A program made the position numbers and the translations under genes. The notes under the pieces were generated by a model. It was given only the letters and a program-made list of their open reading frames with translations. It was not told the DNA's origin and ran no database searches. Positions 47,323 through 56,570 of a stretch of DNA of 64,000 bases are shown here, piece after piece (the stretch's first letter is position 1; the number at the start of each line of letters is the position of its first letter). The stretch spans positions 2,559,442 through 2,623,441 of the forward strand of contig NZ_CM001974.1 of the NCBI RefSeq assembly GCF_000406105.1. The letters are read 5' to 3'. Source of the DNA: Dickeya chrysanthemi NCPPB 402 (GTDB lineage: Bacteria; Pseudomonadota; Gammaproteobacteria; Enterobacterales; Enterobacteriaceae).

Positions 47323-49317
47323 TTAAAACTTCACCCACTCGTCTTTATCCGGATTATTTTTGGCGCTGGCTGAATGCGCCCGCATCGCCTTGGGCGCGGA
47401 TTTACGCCCCGTTTTACCCGGTTTACTCAGTAATAATGGTTGCTGATGATGGGCGGTTGTACCGCCATGATGCGAGTGAGGGTCATCGCCCAAATGAAAC
47501 GCCGATACCGTCTGCATCAGTAACTGCGCTTGTTCCTCCAGCGAATTGGCAGCCGAAGATGACTCTTCCACCAGCGCCGCATTTTGCTGCGTGGTGCTAT
47601 CCAGTTCAGTCACCGCCTGAGCAATTTGACTAATCCCTCGGCTTTGCTCATCCGATGCAGAGGCTATTTCACCCATAATATCAAATACATGAGTAATAGA
47701 GCGAACAATGTCCTGCATGGTTTTCCCGGCATCATCCACCAGTTCGGAACCGGTATTCACCCGTGAAACCGACTCCTGAATCAGCCCTTCGATTTCTTTC
47801 GCCGCCTGCGAACTGCGCTGCGCCAGATTGCGGACCTCGCTGGCGACAACCGCAAAACCGCGCCCTTGCTCGCCGGCTCTTGCCGCTTCAACCGCCGCAT
47901 TCAGCGCCAGAATATTGGTCTGGAAGGCGATGCTGTTAATCACCGAGGTGATTTCAGAGATACGTTTTGAACTGCTGGAAATCTCGTTCATGGTTTTCAC
48001 CACGTTGCCGACGATTTCACCGCCCTTGATGGCATTCTGCGACGCTTCCGACGCCAGTTGCGAGGCATGATGCGCATTTTCCGAGTTCTGTTTTACCGTT
48101 GAGGTTAATTGCTCCATGCTGGCGGCGGTTTCCACCACGGCCGCCGACTGCTGTTCGGTACGGGAAGAGAGGTCGACATTGCCTGCCGCGATTTCAGCCG
48201 ACGCCGACGCCACATGCCCCACACCTTCCCGAATATCCAGAATCATGGTGCGCAATTTGTCATTCATGTTGGCCATGGCGGTAATCAACATGCCCAGTTC
48301 GTCACGACGCGAGGAATTGACTGACGACGAGAGATCGCCGCCGGCGATACGTTCCGCCACCGACAACCCCTGCTTAAGCGGCGTCACAATCTGCACGGAA
48401 ATACGCCAGGCCATGATGATGCCAAACACAATGGCTGCCAGCCCGGTCACCATCATCTTCACTTCTGAGGAGTGGGTGGTTTGACTGGAGCTAACCAGTT
48501 GCAGGTTAAACAGGTTGGCAACATCCGTGTTCAATTTATCCGCCGCCGCCGTTAATGCCTGGCTGGTGCGGGTTTCATCCTGAAAGGCCGCCAGATACCC
48601 TGCGGCAGCTTGACGATATGCCAGAAAATAGTCCCAGGCGGTTTTCAATGTCGCCTGCACTTCCGGCGGCCATTGCCTGGTTTTTTCTGTGATGACTTTT
48701 TCCGCCGTATCAATACTTTTCAACGCCACCGCCAGCGTATTGTCAGACGGCGCCAGCAGCAAATCATGGGCGACGTCGCGAATATCCGCCATACGCTCGC
48801 CGATTTGATACAGCTCGACCTTGTTCTCGGCGGAAAGACCGGTTGCCTGCTGCCATTTATTCTGAAAGGTATCCAGCACCGCCTCACTTTCATCCTGGCT
48901 GATTTTCAACCCTGCGGCATCGCGTTTTTTACTGGCGGCAATAAAGGCATCCCGTGCGGCGCTGTAGGATTTCAAATCTTGATCAATGCGTTCAACATCA
49001 TCAAGCGTATCTTTATCCCAGCCCAGATTTTTAGCCTGACCGAGAATGTCCCCCATCTTATTCACCAGTTCGCCGTTTTTCTCGATGAACTTATAGTCGT
49101 GCGTAAACTGAAATTGCGTACGTAAAAGGCGAGCTTGCGCCAGCGTAGTATTGAGCTGATTGGTCACCTGCACCTTGGTATTATTACCATCCACCGCCCG
49201 AAAACCGACGACACCGGAAATCAAAACCATCAGAGACAATACCAGCACCAAACCAAACCCTAATGACAGCCGGGTTCCAACCTTCAGATTATCGTATTTT
49301 TCACCCAGAATACTCAT
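47323..49317 (-). CDS. Methyl-accepting chemotaxis protein
   Basis: 664-residue chemoreceptor and close paralogue of the one at 2151. It begins MSILGEKYDNLKVGTRLSLGFGLVLVLS with a membrane helix at about 15-35, a periplasmic helical sensor, a second helix near 289-311, HAMP and the signalling hairpin (EAARAGEQGRGFAVVA). The C-terminus DEWVKF is less like the CheR-tethering NWETF than that of the first receptor. Ligand unknown. No CRP-type site was seen upstream. Confidence 0.95.
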   Translation of the reverse strand: MSILGEKYDNLKVGTRLSLGFGLVLVLSLMVLISGVVGFRAVDGNNTKVQVTNQLNTTLAQARLLRTQFQFTHDYKFIEKNGELVNKMGDILGQAKNLGWDKDTLDDVERIDQDLKSYSAARDAFIAASKKRDAAGLKISQDESEAVLDTFQNKWQQATGLSAENKVELYQIGERMADIRDVAHDLLLAPSDNTLAVALKSIDTAEKVITEKTRQWPPEVQATLKTAWDYFLAYRQAAAGYLAAFQDETRTSQALTAAADKLNTDVANLFNLQLVSSSQTTHSSEVKMMVTGLAAIVFGIIMAWRISVQIVTPLKQGLSVAERIAGGDLSSSVNSSRRDELGMLITAMANMNDKLRTMILDIREGVGHVASASAEIAAGNVDLSSRTEQQSAAVVETAASMEQLTSTVKQNSENAHHASQLASEASQNAIKGGEIVGNVVKTMNEISSSSKRISEITSVINSIAFQTNILALNAAVEAARAGEQGRGFAVVASEVRNLAQRSSQAAKEIEGLIQESVSRVNTGSELVDDAGKTMQDIVRSITHVFDIMGEIASASDEQSRGISQIAQAVTELDSTTQQNAALVEESSSAANSLEEQAQLLMQTVSAFHLGDDPHSHHGGTTAHHQQPLLLSKPGKTGRKSAPKAMRAHSASAKNNPDKDEWVKF

Positions 49318-49426
49318 AGAATCACCTGTTTATGATTATCATCAGCTGATCGCCACAATATTTATCTTCACAATAATTCGGCTTGCAAGCATGTGGATTT
49401 CCCTGCAACCCGGCCTATTTAAGACA

Positions 49427-49628
49427 TATACCCAAAATAATTCGAGTTGCAGGAAGACGGCGACGCAGCGAATCCCCGGGAGCTTACTCAAGTAAGTGAC
49501 TGGGGTGAGCGACAAATCTGCCGGGAGCAGATTTGAACGCAGCTCGCTGCGGTCCTGAAAGGGCGAGGCCCAAGGATGGGCCGAGTAATAAAGCCAACGC
49601 ACCTGCAACTTGAAGTATGACGGGTATA
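49427..49628. repeat. ERIC element, 202 bp, with right-arm hairpin insert
   Basis: Begins TATACCCAAAATAATTCGAG and ends CTTGAAGTATGACGGGTATA. The core contains AAGTAAGTGACTGGGGTGAG, the ERIC2 consensus. An extra block of about 80 nt (49511-49590) in the right arm consists of three hairpins and recurs in the 341-bp copy at 56426-56503. Confidence 0.92.
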
Positions 49629-49945
49629 ACATCGGCAACCTAATATGGAGCGAAATATCACTACGCAATAACTCAGGGAATAACTCCCCTCCAGGTTTCA
49701 AACTGCGCATCCCAGCATCGAAAAATTATCGGTCTGTATAAATCTTAGTTTAGTAATAAACAGAAAAAACACTACACGACCAGATAATTATCTGGGCTCA
49801 TAATAAATTGAATTGAAAGAAGAAAAAAATCAATCAAATGAATATAAAGCAATATATATTTAAATTATGACGATAAACACCAATCCGAAAAATAAAAAAA
49901 CACGCCACCAATATTCAGCTATAATCTAATGTTTCGTTTAATTAA

Positions 49946-50072
49946 TATCCCCGTCATACTTCAAGTTGCAGGTGCGTTGGCTTTCCTCGCTCACCCCAGT
50001 CACTTACTTGAGTAAGCTCCCGGGGATTCGCTGCGTCGCCGTCTTCCTGCAACTCGAATTATTTTGGGTATA
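49946..50072. repeat. ERIC element, 127 bp, standard length
   Basis: Canonical-length ERIC copy without internal inserts: CATACTTCAAGTTGCAGGTG at one end, TAATT-type inverted end at the other, ERIC core in the middle. The first bases read TATCCCCG rather than TATACCCG. Confidence 0.92.
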
Positions 50073-50296
50073 GACCACTTTGCGTGTAAGTAAAGTGTTA
50101 ACAGAAGGATGCGGTAGTGAGCTCGCCGGTTTGCAGGTTCGTTAATATCGTACTTTGCCTTATCTTATGCCGCTCAAAAGAAAGTGACAAACCACCACTA
50201 TTACAATAAACCACTATTGCAATAAATAGAGCAAGGGCGCAAAAAGAACCGAAAGGCATCCGGTGCGTTCAACAGAGCGCACCGGATGTGTTGACG

Positions 50297-51166
50297 TCAG
50301 AGACTGGGCGTTAGCGTCAGTACCACGACTCCGCGCGGCGTGACTTCATCCACACCACACTGGAATTGCGAACCGCCGCCTTCAACCTGCATTTTGCGCC
50401 CCGGCAACAGCGCCACATCATAAATATCGTTCTTACCGTCGATATCCAGCAACCAGCGACCATTGCTAATGCTGGTCACACCGGTATCCACCAGCCAGGA
50501 AGACGAACTCCCTTCAACCAGCAACGGCGCATGCAGCCCGGCGGGAATAAACTGCGGATCAGCCTTCCACTCTCCCGCTTCCTGCAACTTACCGGTTTTC
50601 AATATATTACGCGGAATCAGGCTGACGCTACCGTCATCGTGGCGAACCGCAGGAGTGTCATGCTGCTGCGGCCCCCCTTTTCCGGTGGCCAACCAGGCCA
50701 GCGATACCCCGGTATCCAACGCACAGGTCACCACCACATCCCCCGGAAAGAAATCGCGCCGAATCCAGGTACTGATGGTACCGGGTGCGATGCCCAGCAA
50801 ATCGCCCAGCTCTTTTTGCGTACTAAATCCGTAGGCATCCAGCATGCGGCGCAACACCGCCTTACCGCCTGACGACAGAATTTGCTCATACAACGCCTTA
50901 CCTTTCAGCGGCGACTTATGGGCAAAAACATTCGCATTTGCAAACTCCCCAGTTACCAGCCATCCGGCATCCGCGCCGGTATCCAGCGCACACTTCAGAA
51001 TAATGTTACCCGGCACGTTCCCTCGCTGAACCCAGTTACTGATTGTATTGGTAGGTATTTCAGTTACCTCGCTCAGTTCCTTCTGAGTCTTTACTCCATA
51101 GCTTGACATGATGCGCTCAAGTACGAAGGCCGCAGACACGGCATCACTATTTGTATTCAAAAACAC
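50297..51166 (-). CDS. Prophage CI-type repressor with duplicated HTH domain
   Basis: 289-residue repressor of the 186/P2-like CI group. Two copies of the N-terminal DNA-binding domain are present in tandem: about residues 12-71 (TQKELSEVTEIPTNTISNWV) and about 103-162 (TQKELGDLLGIAPGTISTWI). The copies also share CALDTG and the WL-TG segment. A CI C-terminal oligomerisation domain follows (about 185-289). Usual members have one HTH and about 190-210 residues. Divergent from the early genes, with palindromes over the early promoter. Confidence 0.88.
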   Translation of the reverse strand: MFLNTNSDAVSAAFVLERIMSSYGVKTQKELSEVTEIPTNTISNWVQRGNVPGNIILKCALDTGADAGWLVTGEFANANVFAHKSPLKGKALYEQILSSGGKAVLRRMLDAYGFSTQKELGDLLGIAPGTISTWIRRDFFPGDVVVTCALDTGVSLAWLATGKGGPQQHDTPAVRHDDGSVSLIPRNILKTGKLQEAGEWKADPQFIPAGLHAPLLVEGSSSSWLVDTGVTSISNGRWLLDIDGKNDIYDVALLPGRKMQVEGGGSQFQCGVDEVTPRGVVVLTLTPSL

Positions 51167-51176
51167 CTCACGAGTA

Positions 51177-51214
51177 TTTACATATACACGTTACGTGTCT
51201 TATAGTGTCTACAC
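51177..51214 (+). promoter_or_regulatory. Prophage early promoter with operator palindromes
   Basis: TTTACA (51177-51182) and TATAGT (51201-51206) with 18-nt spacing form a plausible rightward promoter. Palindromes ACACG-TTA-CGTGT (51186-51198) and GTGT-CT-ACAC (51205-51214) overlap it and are candidate repressor sites. Confidence 0.5.
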
Positions 51215-51263
51215 AGCACATGTAACACCATAGAACACCCTAGCCTGGGGGAGATATTGCTTT

Positions 51264-51728
51264 ATGTCGGACGAGATTTCAATTCTATTGCTCATTTCTG
51301 AGGAAAATCCTACGTCGGCGAGTGCAACGACTGCCAAAGCGCAGTGCTTCGTCACAGATAATCTACTGCCTTATCCGGTGTCTAATCAGGCAACAATGAG
51401 CGACGCCAACGCTAACGAGGCAAGAAGAACAGCGGCGGCAGCCGCTGTAACGTGGCGTATTGCGCGTGATACCGGCAGGCTGCTCAGATTAATCATCGAC
51501 AACAGCGCTCACTATTGTTTTGCAAATGCAAAAACGTTATTCACTCTTCTCCAGACAACAGCCGCTTTTTCTGGTACCGGAGCGGCTTATGCATTACCAA
51601 ATCAGGATCATCATTTGACCGCTGTGAATGGTAATAATGCCTTTAACAAAAAATTCGTAAATTCGAATTCAAGCCATCATCCATACCGATTAGCCCCCTC
51701 CGTCACCCCCAACGGCAAGCGAGCATAA
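51264..51728 (+). CDS. Hypothetical prophage early protein
   Basis: 154 residues, not recognised. It is rich in Ala, Asn and Thr, with a possible helical stretch at about 50-85 (EARRTAAAAAVTWRIARDTGRLLRLII) and a polar C-terminus. First gene rightward of the repressor, preceded by GGGGGAGAT, and 2 nt before the next gene. The position is where P2-like phages keep a regulatory (CII/Cox-like) gene, but I see no helix-turn-helix. Confidence 0.5.
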   Translation: MSDEISILLLISEENPTSASATTAKAQCFVTDNLLPYPVSNQATMSDANANEARRTAAAAAVTWRIARDTGRLLRLIIDNSAHYCFANAKTLFTLLQTTAAFSGTGAAYALPNQDHHLTAVNGNNAFNKKFVNSNSSHHPYRLAPSVTPNGKRA

Positions 51729-51730
51729 CC

Positions 51731-52243
51731 ATGAAGCCACATTATGCTTTTACCGCGAATCACCTGCAGAGTTTACCGCCAAATTTGCGGGCGCTACTCG
51801 GAAAACACTTCGCTGATTCGCGCTGGGAACAGACATGCCGATTTTATCAGCGATTCGCGGAGCGCTATCGGCGTACGCTGTGCTTCCATGCCGCGTTGCA
51901 TAACCGCTGGTGCGTCTACCAGTTGGATGAAATGGATGAAATGGCCAGAGAAAGAATCGTCAGTGCGTTGAATGAGCTGCGCAGCGCTTTTGATGGGCCG
52001 GCAATTCAGGAACAGAGCCAGTTACTGCCGTTCGTGATGGGGCTGCGCCTGAGCGAACGCCGGACGCTGTTTTTTCACGCCGGACTCACGGCCCGGGAAT
52101 TTAACCAACCCTTACGGCGTATCAATGAGCCGGATTGCCAATGGGTGCAGGCGCTGGGTCGTGCCGCGGTGGAATTACACAGCCTGTTTGCCGATGCGCC
52201 GGATATTCTGACCAGCATCAGACCTGAACACTATTTTCGCTAA
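51731..52243 (+). CDS. Hypothetical prophage protein
   Basis: 170 residues, soluble and Arg/His-rich, with aromatic-rich segments (RWEQTCRFYQRFAERYRR; RRTLFFHAGLTAREFNQPLRRINEP). It may belong to a small prophage family of unknown function (DUF5347-like), but I am not sure. Follows the previous gene by 2 nt. Its last codons (HYFR, stop) are the first unit of a 15-bp tandem repeat. Confidence 0.65.
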   Translation: MKPHYAFTANHLQSLPPNLRALLGKHFADSRWEQTCRFYQRFAERYRRTLCFHAALHNRWCVYQLDEMDEMARERIVSALNELRSAFDGPAIQEQSQLLPFVMGLRLSERRTLFFHAGLTAREFNQPLRRINEPDCQWVQALGRAAVELHSLFADAPDILTSIRPEHYFR

Positions 52244-52319
52244 CACTATTTTCGCTAAAAACGTTTTCGCTAAAAACGTTTTCGCTAAAAACGTTTTCGC
52301 TAAAAAACGTTTTCGCTAA
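52229..52319 (+). repeat. 15-bp tandem repeat, six units
   Basis: Units of 15 nt: two CACTATTTTCGCTAA followed by three AAACGTTTTCGCTAA and a 16-nt AAAACGTTTTCGCTAA. The first unit contains the last codons and stop of the upstream gene, so each later unit repeats a TTTCGC-TAA stop. Confidence 0.9.
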
Positions 52320-52438
52320 CAACCGTTTTACCGACAGCGGATTTCACCAGAAAGATAACCGTCGTTAACTCAACCGCTAGCAGACAAGCCGCCGCTCAGG
52401 CAGGCAGGACTTGTTGCGGCTTATTATCAGGAAATTGT

Positions 52439-52648
52439 ATGAAAAACACACGAACGATACGCACCATTCCACGCCAGACGCCAGACTCGTACGCCGTCTG
52501 GAAAGCCGACTTTGCTCACCGTTACAGCGAATATCTGGAACAACTGGCACAGCACGCCTGGCAGGAACGTTTATCTGCACAGGAACTGGTGGTGCTGCTA
52601 CAGCAGGAAGCGGAAAAAATTCGGCACCAGATGTGGGAGGCGCACTAA
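52439..52648 (+). CDS. Small P2-type prophage protein, DUF2732-like
   Basis: 69 residues, helical and charged; the C-terminal half (LSAQELVVLLQQEAEKIRHQM) resembles DUF2732 proteins found between the repressor and gene A of P2-like phages. Ribosome-binding site CAGGAAATT. The stop overlaps the next start (TAATG). Confidence 0.7.
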   Translation: MKNTRTIRTIPRQTPDSYAVWKADFAHRYSEYLEQLAQHAWQERLSAQELVVLLQQEAEKIRHQMWEAH

Positions 52649-52872
52649 TGGCAGACAGTATGGATATTTCCCAGGAGCAACAGGCCCTGCTGCTGGATGC
52701 GCAAATCGCTCAGGCCCGCACCGTTCCCGCAACGCCATCGGCATGGGTCTGTGAGGATTGCGACGCCCCGATCCCCGAAGCGCGTCGGTTGGCGATTCCG
52801 GGGGTTGCGTGCTGCGTGTCCTGTCAGGAAATCCGCGAACGGAGGCAACGCCACTACCGCTCACCATCCTGA
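52648..52872 (+). CDS. TraR/DksA-family zinc-finger protein
   Basis: 74 residues ending in a C4 zinc finger (CEDCDAPIPEARR then CCVSC). Such short TraR-like proteins are standard in P2-like phages, just before gene A, and can act on RNA polymerase like DksA with ppGpp. An acidic tip is present near the N-terminus (MADSMDISQEQQALLLD). Coupled to the previous gene by overlapping stop and start. Confidence 0.85.
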   Translation: MADSMDISQEQQALLLDAQIAQARTVPATPSAWVCEDCDAPIPEARRLAIPGVACCVSCQEIRERRQRHYRSPS

Positions 52873-52967
52873 TTAGGCATTCACACACTGACAGGCCGGA
52901 ACAGTGCACAACGATTGGCGCCGACAATCCGGCAAACACACATCGGGTAGATAAACGCGGGCTGGTT

Positions 52968-55100
52968 ATGACGTCTGAAAAAACTGAAAAAAACGCCGAC
53001 AATCGGCCCCTGGAGTGGGTGTATACCTGGAATGCCCCCCGCCCCGCCATTCTGCCCGAATCCTGTTCAGTATCCCCGGATATCCTGCGACAAGGGCAAG
53101 CGGTGTTGTATCAGTTAACGCTGCTACCGCGTTTTCTGGCCGACCATTTTCGACGCCGTTTCGAGTATCTGAAGCAGCATCAGGGGCTGCATGTCGCCTT
53201 CCGTTATCTGCTTTCAGTGGTACATCGGCGGTTATGGCCGCGCATCGACGCAGTTAACCGCCGTTACCAGATGAATATCACCCACGGTTCATGCTTTATC
53301 AGCGAGGCAGACCACTACCATCAATTGCCGGATATGCCGGACAAACTGCTATCCAGCTTTGCCGGCCGCATTGCCGGCCATATGAACGATGCTTACAACG
53401 CCCACTGCGACGCTTACTTACAACATGAGGGCGGGCATCATCATGCACCATTATTCAGCAATGAAATACAAGCCCGCATTTATGGTCGACTCGCCGTGCT
53501 GGCTCAGGCGTTGAACGTAACGCCCGCTTACTGGCCTCGCCATCAGAGCGGGACGCTCACGCTGGAGCAAGCTTTTGCCGGCATTATGCGGCTGGTTACC
53601 CCCCGCTGGTGGGAACGCCAGTTAAAAATCCAGCGGACACACTGGCGTGAAGCACTGTGGATTGCCGCCGGAGAAGTGAGCCGGGCCGCCTCTGCGTTTC
53701 TCAGCCGTCAGGCATGGTATGACATTCACTACCGCCGTCTGGCGACGCTGGATTTTCTGAAAAGTCGCGATCTGGAAAATATCCGCAACGGTGATCGTGT
53801 TGATTTAATCGACAAAGTCATGGGCAGTATCGCCAATCCGAATATTCGCCGCATGGAACTGATGACCATGCTGGCGGGCATTGAACGTTACGCCACCGCA
53901 CACCACCACATTGGCATGCTGGTCACCTTGACGGCTCCCGGTCATTACCATCCTACCCGCACCCGCCATCCTGACCGGGTATTGCCCAATGCAGCCTGGA
54001 TGCCGGATTGCCCCACCCCCAAAATGACGCAACATTATCTGGTTAAGCTGTGGAGCAAAATCCGTACTGCGCTCAAAGACCGTAAGTTGTCTATCTACGG
54101 TTTACGGGTCGTTGAACCACATCATGACGGCACGCCGCACTGGCACATGATGCTGTATTGCGAACGCGCGCAGCGCCAGGCGATCATCGATATTCTGCAA
54201 CGCTATACGCTGCAACATGATGAAAGCGGCGCCAACACCACGCGCCATCGCCAGTTTGACTGCAAGCACATCAATAAAGGCGGCGCGACCGCCTATGTCG
54301 CCAAATATATCGCTAAAAACATCGACGGCTACGCGCTGGACGGCGAATCCGACCATGAAACCGGCAAACCGCTGAAAGACATGGCCGCCGCCGCTTCTGC
54401 CTGGGCGTCGCTCTGGCGTATTCCCCAATTCCACTTTATCGGCCTTCCCACGGTTGGCGTGTATCGCGAATGCCGGCGTATTCGCAGTCACTCTCTGGCG
54501 AACTCGCTGGGAGAACAAGCCGAACGGGTGAGGTATGCGGCAGACCGCGGTGATTTCGCAGCCTATATCGAGGCGCAAGGCGGCGCCAACGTTGCGCGAA
54601 AGTGTCAGTCGGTTCGCGTCGCCAGAGCCGCTGGCGAACGGTTAAACGCCTACGATGAGGCTATCGTACGCACCATCGGCATTTTCTCCGTCCAACGTGG
54701 TAGCGAACAGATATTCAATACCCGACCCGATGAATGGCGAATTGTCGCTAAAAACCAGTCCATCGGTCATCACGCTGCCGATGGTCATCGGCAGGCTCGT
54801 CCTTGGAGTTCTGTTAATAACTGTGGGGGGGTGTTTTCAACCGGCGAACTTGCGCCGCCATTTCGTGATATTCCCCGTGTTCCTTCAGCACGGCTAACCT
54901 ATTTTCAGCGTGACCGCCTGGCGTCATTAGCCCCGCGTCTCAGGCAGCAAGGCATTGAAATCTCACGCTGGGAACGGGAAGCCCTGGTGCGCGGCGCCAG
55001 GGTAAAAATCGATGGGCAACTGATTGATGGATTTAGGAATAAAGCTATATTCGCCGTTGATGAAAAGCGCATCATGGACGCACAGGTCTTGCACTTATGA
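52968..55100 (+). CDS. Phage replication initiator gpA (rolling circle)
   Basis: 710-residue P2 gene-A-type endonuclease that nicks the phage origin and starts rolling-circle replication. The HUH metal motif is HWH at about 391-393 (PHHDGTPHWHMML). The paired catalytic tyrosines are in AYVAKYIAKNIDG at about 443 and 447. Start at 52968 is the first ATG with family-like sequence; no strong ribosome-binding site is seen. Complete, although most of the structural phage genome is gone. Confidence 0.92.
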   Translation: MTSEKTEKNADNRPLEWVYTWNAPRPAILPESCSVSPDILRQGQAVLYQLTLLPRFLADHFRRRFEYLKQHQGLHVAFRYLLSVVHRRLWPRIDAVNRRYQMNITHGSCFISEADHYHQLPDMPDKLLSSFAGRIAGHMNDAYNAHCDAYLQHEGGHHHAPLFSNEIQARIYGRLAVLAQALNVTPAYWPRHQSGTLTLEQAFAGIMRLVTPRWWERQLKIQRTHWREALWIAAGEVSRAASAFLSRQAWYDIHYRRLATLDFLKSRDLENIRNGDRVDLIDKVMGSIANPNIRRMELMTMLAGIERYATAHHHIGMLVTLTAPGHYHPTRTRHPDRVLPNAAWMPDCPTPKMTQHYLVKLWSKIRTALKDRKLSIYGLRVVEPHHDGTPHWHMMLYCERAQRQAIIDILQRYTLQHDESGANTTRHRQFDCKHINKGGATAYVAKYIAKNIDGYALDGESDHETGKPLKDMAAAASAWASLWRIPQFHFIGLPTVGVYRECRRIRSHSLANSLGEQAERVRYAADRGDFAAYIEAQGGANVARKCQSVRVARAAGERLNAYDEAIVRTIGIFSVQRGSEQIFNTRPDEWRIVAKNQSIGHHAADGHRQARPWSSVNNCGGVFSTGELAPPFRDIPRVPSARLTYFQRDRLASLAPRLRQQGIEISRWEREALVRGARVKIDGQLIDGFRNKAIFAVDEKRIMDAQVLHL

Positions 55101-55163
55101 GTTGACTAAGACTACTGAATAAAGTACTGTATATAAATACAGTCTCACAATGGAAGAGGTACC

Positions 55164-55385
55164 GTGGAACAGACTGAAAACAGAGAGCTGACCTTATCAA
55201 GGATTCGATTAATTGCCGATATGTCTTTGATATCACAATGCAACCCTGAAGAAATGAAAATCGCCATGTCGCTAATCGCCGACTTATCTCACGGCGAGTT
55301 CCCGAATAGTGATTATCAACAATTTCTGAAGAACAGCAGTGAGGGACAACAGCTGAAAGCATGGTTCGAACAACAAGCGTTGTGA
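55164..55385 (+). CDS. Hypothetical small prophage protein
   Basis: 73 residues, acidic and helical (LSRIRLIADMSLISQCNPEEMKIAMSLIADL). Not recognised. Preceded by GGAAGAGGT and located 64 nt after gpA. Confidence 0.65.
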   Translation: MEQTENRELTLSRIRLIADMSLISQCNPEEMKIAMSLIADLSHGEFPNSDYQQFLKNSSEGQQLKAWFEQQAL

Positions 55386-55986
55386 GGGATTGCGATGGGT
55401 AATAACGACCGACGTGAAACTCCCCAATATTTATCCGGAGGCACGTACAAATTAATGGATTTTCTCTGTGGCCAACGCGCCAAACTTATACGCAGCACAC
55501 TATTTTTTCGTATCCAGACCGTTTGATAATAACGGCCGCATCGGCTAAAGCCGAATGTACGTTTTGGCATGAATTGTAATAACTGACTCAGTGCAGACCT
55601 GTTCGTTGGTAATATTTATTCGCTCTACACAGCAATGTTAAATTAAGACCTCCTCCCAATAGGATAAATAACCCAGGTCGGATCACAAGGCTCATGTGAG
55701 CCTTGTGATCCGACGACGCAACCCATATCCACGATATCCGCGACACCGTTGTAAATATCCTCCGGCGCATTCCGCGTGCGGTAAAACAGGCTTGTATATC
55801 GTTGCGGGTTACGCCACCGGATACGAACGCTATGCCCTGCGTTTGCTCTCCGCAGGTCCGCCGCGTGTTGTGCCATTAGCGTTACACCGCTCTTGCATTG
55901 CGGTCAATACCGATCCTCTGGAGGATAAAGGGTCAGAAACAATCCATTTTATTCGGCCCTATTTTATCTGAAATTAAAGGTATCAC
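55386..55986. other. Gene-free prophage segment with perfect hairpin
   Basis: 601 nt between gpA-proximal genes and tail gene X, where P2 carries cos and the head genes. No reading frame is convincing. It contains a 17-bp perfect hairpin at 55678-55713. The stretch 55720-55900 is open in several frames and may be decayed phage coding sequence that I cannot identify. Confidence 0.6.
55678..55713. repeat. Perfect 17-bp inverted repeat
   Basis: TCGGATCACAAGGCTCA and TGAGCCTTGTGATCCGA flank a 2-nt centre (TG). The inner CAAGGCTCA hairpin recurs at 14243-14263 and 56276-56296. Confidence 0.9.
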
Positions 55987-56190
55987 ATGAAAGTCTACGC
56001 TCATCAGGACGACGCTCTGGATGCACTCTGTCATCGCTACTATGGCCGCACGCAGGGCGTAGTTGAAACGGTTATGCAATCCAATCCTGGAATTGCGGAC
56101 TTTGGTCCGCTGCTACCACACGGTACCGCCGTTATCCTGCCCGATATTCATGTTTCCGACTCGCAGGAAAGTATTAATATTTGGGAATAA
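55987..56190 (+). CDS. Phage tail protein X (P2 gpX)
   Basis: 67-residue LysM-like protein matching P2 gpX along its length (DALCHRYYGRTQGVVETVM, LPHGTAVILPD, INIWE). gpX is needed for tail assembly. Start preceded by AAAGGTATCAC. In P2 lysis genes follow; here an ERIC element begins 11 nt after the stop. Confidence 0.92.
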   Translation: MKVYAHQDDALDALCHRYYGRTQGVVETVMQSNPGIADFGPLLPHGTAVILPDIHVSDSQESINIWE

Positions 56191-56200
56191 TCGGACCATA

Positions 56201-56541
56201 TATACCCAAAATAATTCGAGTTGCAGGACAACACGCATTGCGTGTTGAACAACGCAACGCGTTGGCCCGTCAGGGCAAGGCTCATAATGAGCCTTGTCAC
56301 GCGGCAAGAGAGAGACAAATTCGTCGGGAACGAATTTGACCAGCCAAAGGCTGGCCTCTGGTGAGAGACAGGATGTCTCTCATTTCATCCCGATGAGCTT
56401 ACTCAGGTAAGTGATTCGGGTGAACGACAAATCTGCCGGGAGCAGATTTGAACGCTGCTTGCAGCGGCCCGAAGGGCGAGGCCCATTGATGGGCCGAGTA
56501 ACGCAGACAACGCACCTGCAACTTGAAGTATGAAGGGTATA
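56201..56541. repeat. ERIC element, 341 bp, with inserts in both arms
   Basis: Begins TATACCCAAAATAATTCGAG and ends CTTGAAGTATGAAGGGTATA. The core GAGCTTACTCAGGTAAGTGA is intact. The left arm carries the hairpin block shared with the copy at 1599 (56314-56386) plus further hairpins including CAAGGCTCAT-A-ATGAGCCTTG (56276-56296). The right arm carries the block shared with the copy at 49427 (56426-56503). Confidence 0.9.
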
Positions 56542-56570
56542 AAGATAACCGCCACACCAGGACATTTATT

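Larger units (their letters stand above)
49318..50296. other. Gene-poor AT-rich region with two ERIC elements
   Basis: 979 nt without a gene. It contains ERIC copies at 49427-49628 and 49946-50072, with very AT-rich DNA between about 49720 and 49945. It marks the left edge of the prophage remnant; no att-like direct repeat was identified. Confidence 0.7.

Noticed and set aside
52229..52319. Possible CRISPR array
   Set aside because: Units are contiguous with no spacers and only 15 nt long; no cas genes nearby.
55588..55971. Overlapping open frames on both strands between gpA and gpX
   Set aside because: No frame has a ribosome-binding site or recognisable phage similarity; possible decayed coding sequence but not supportable as a gene.
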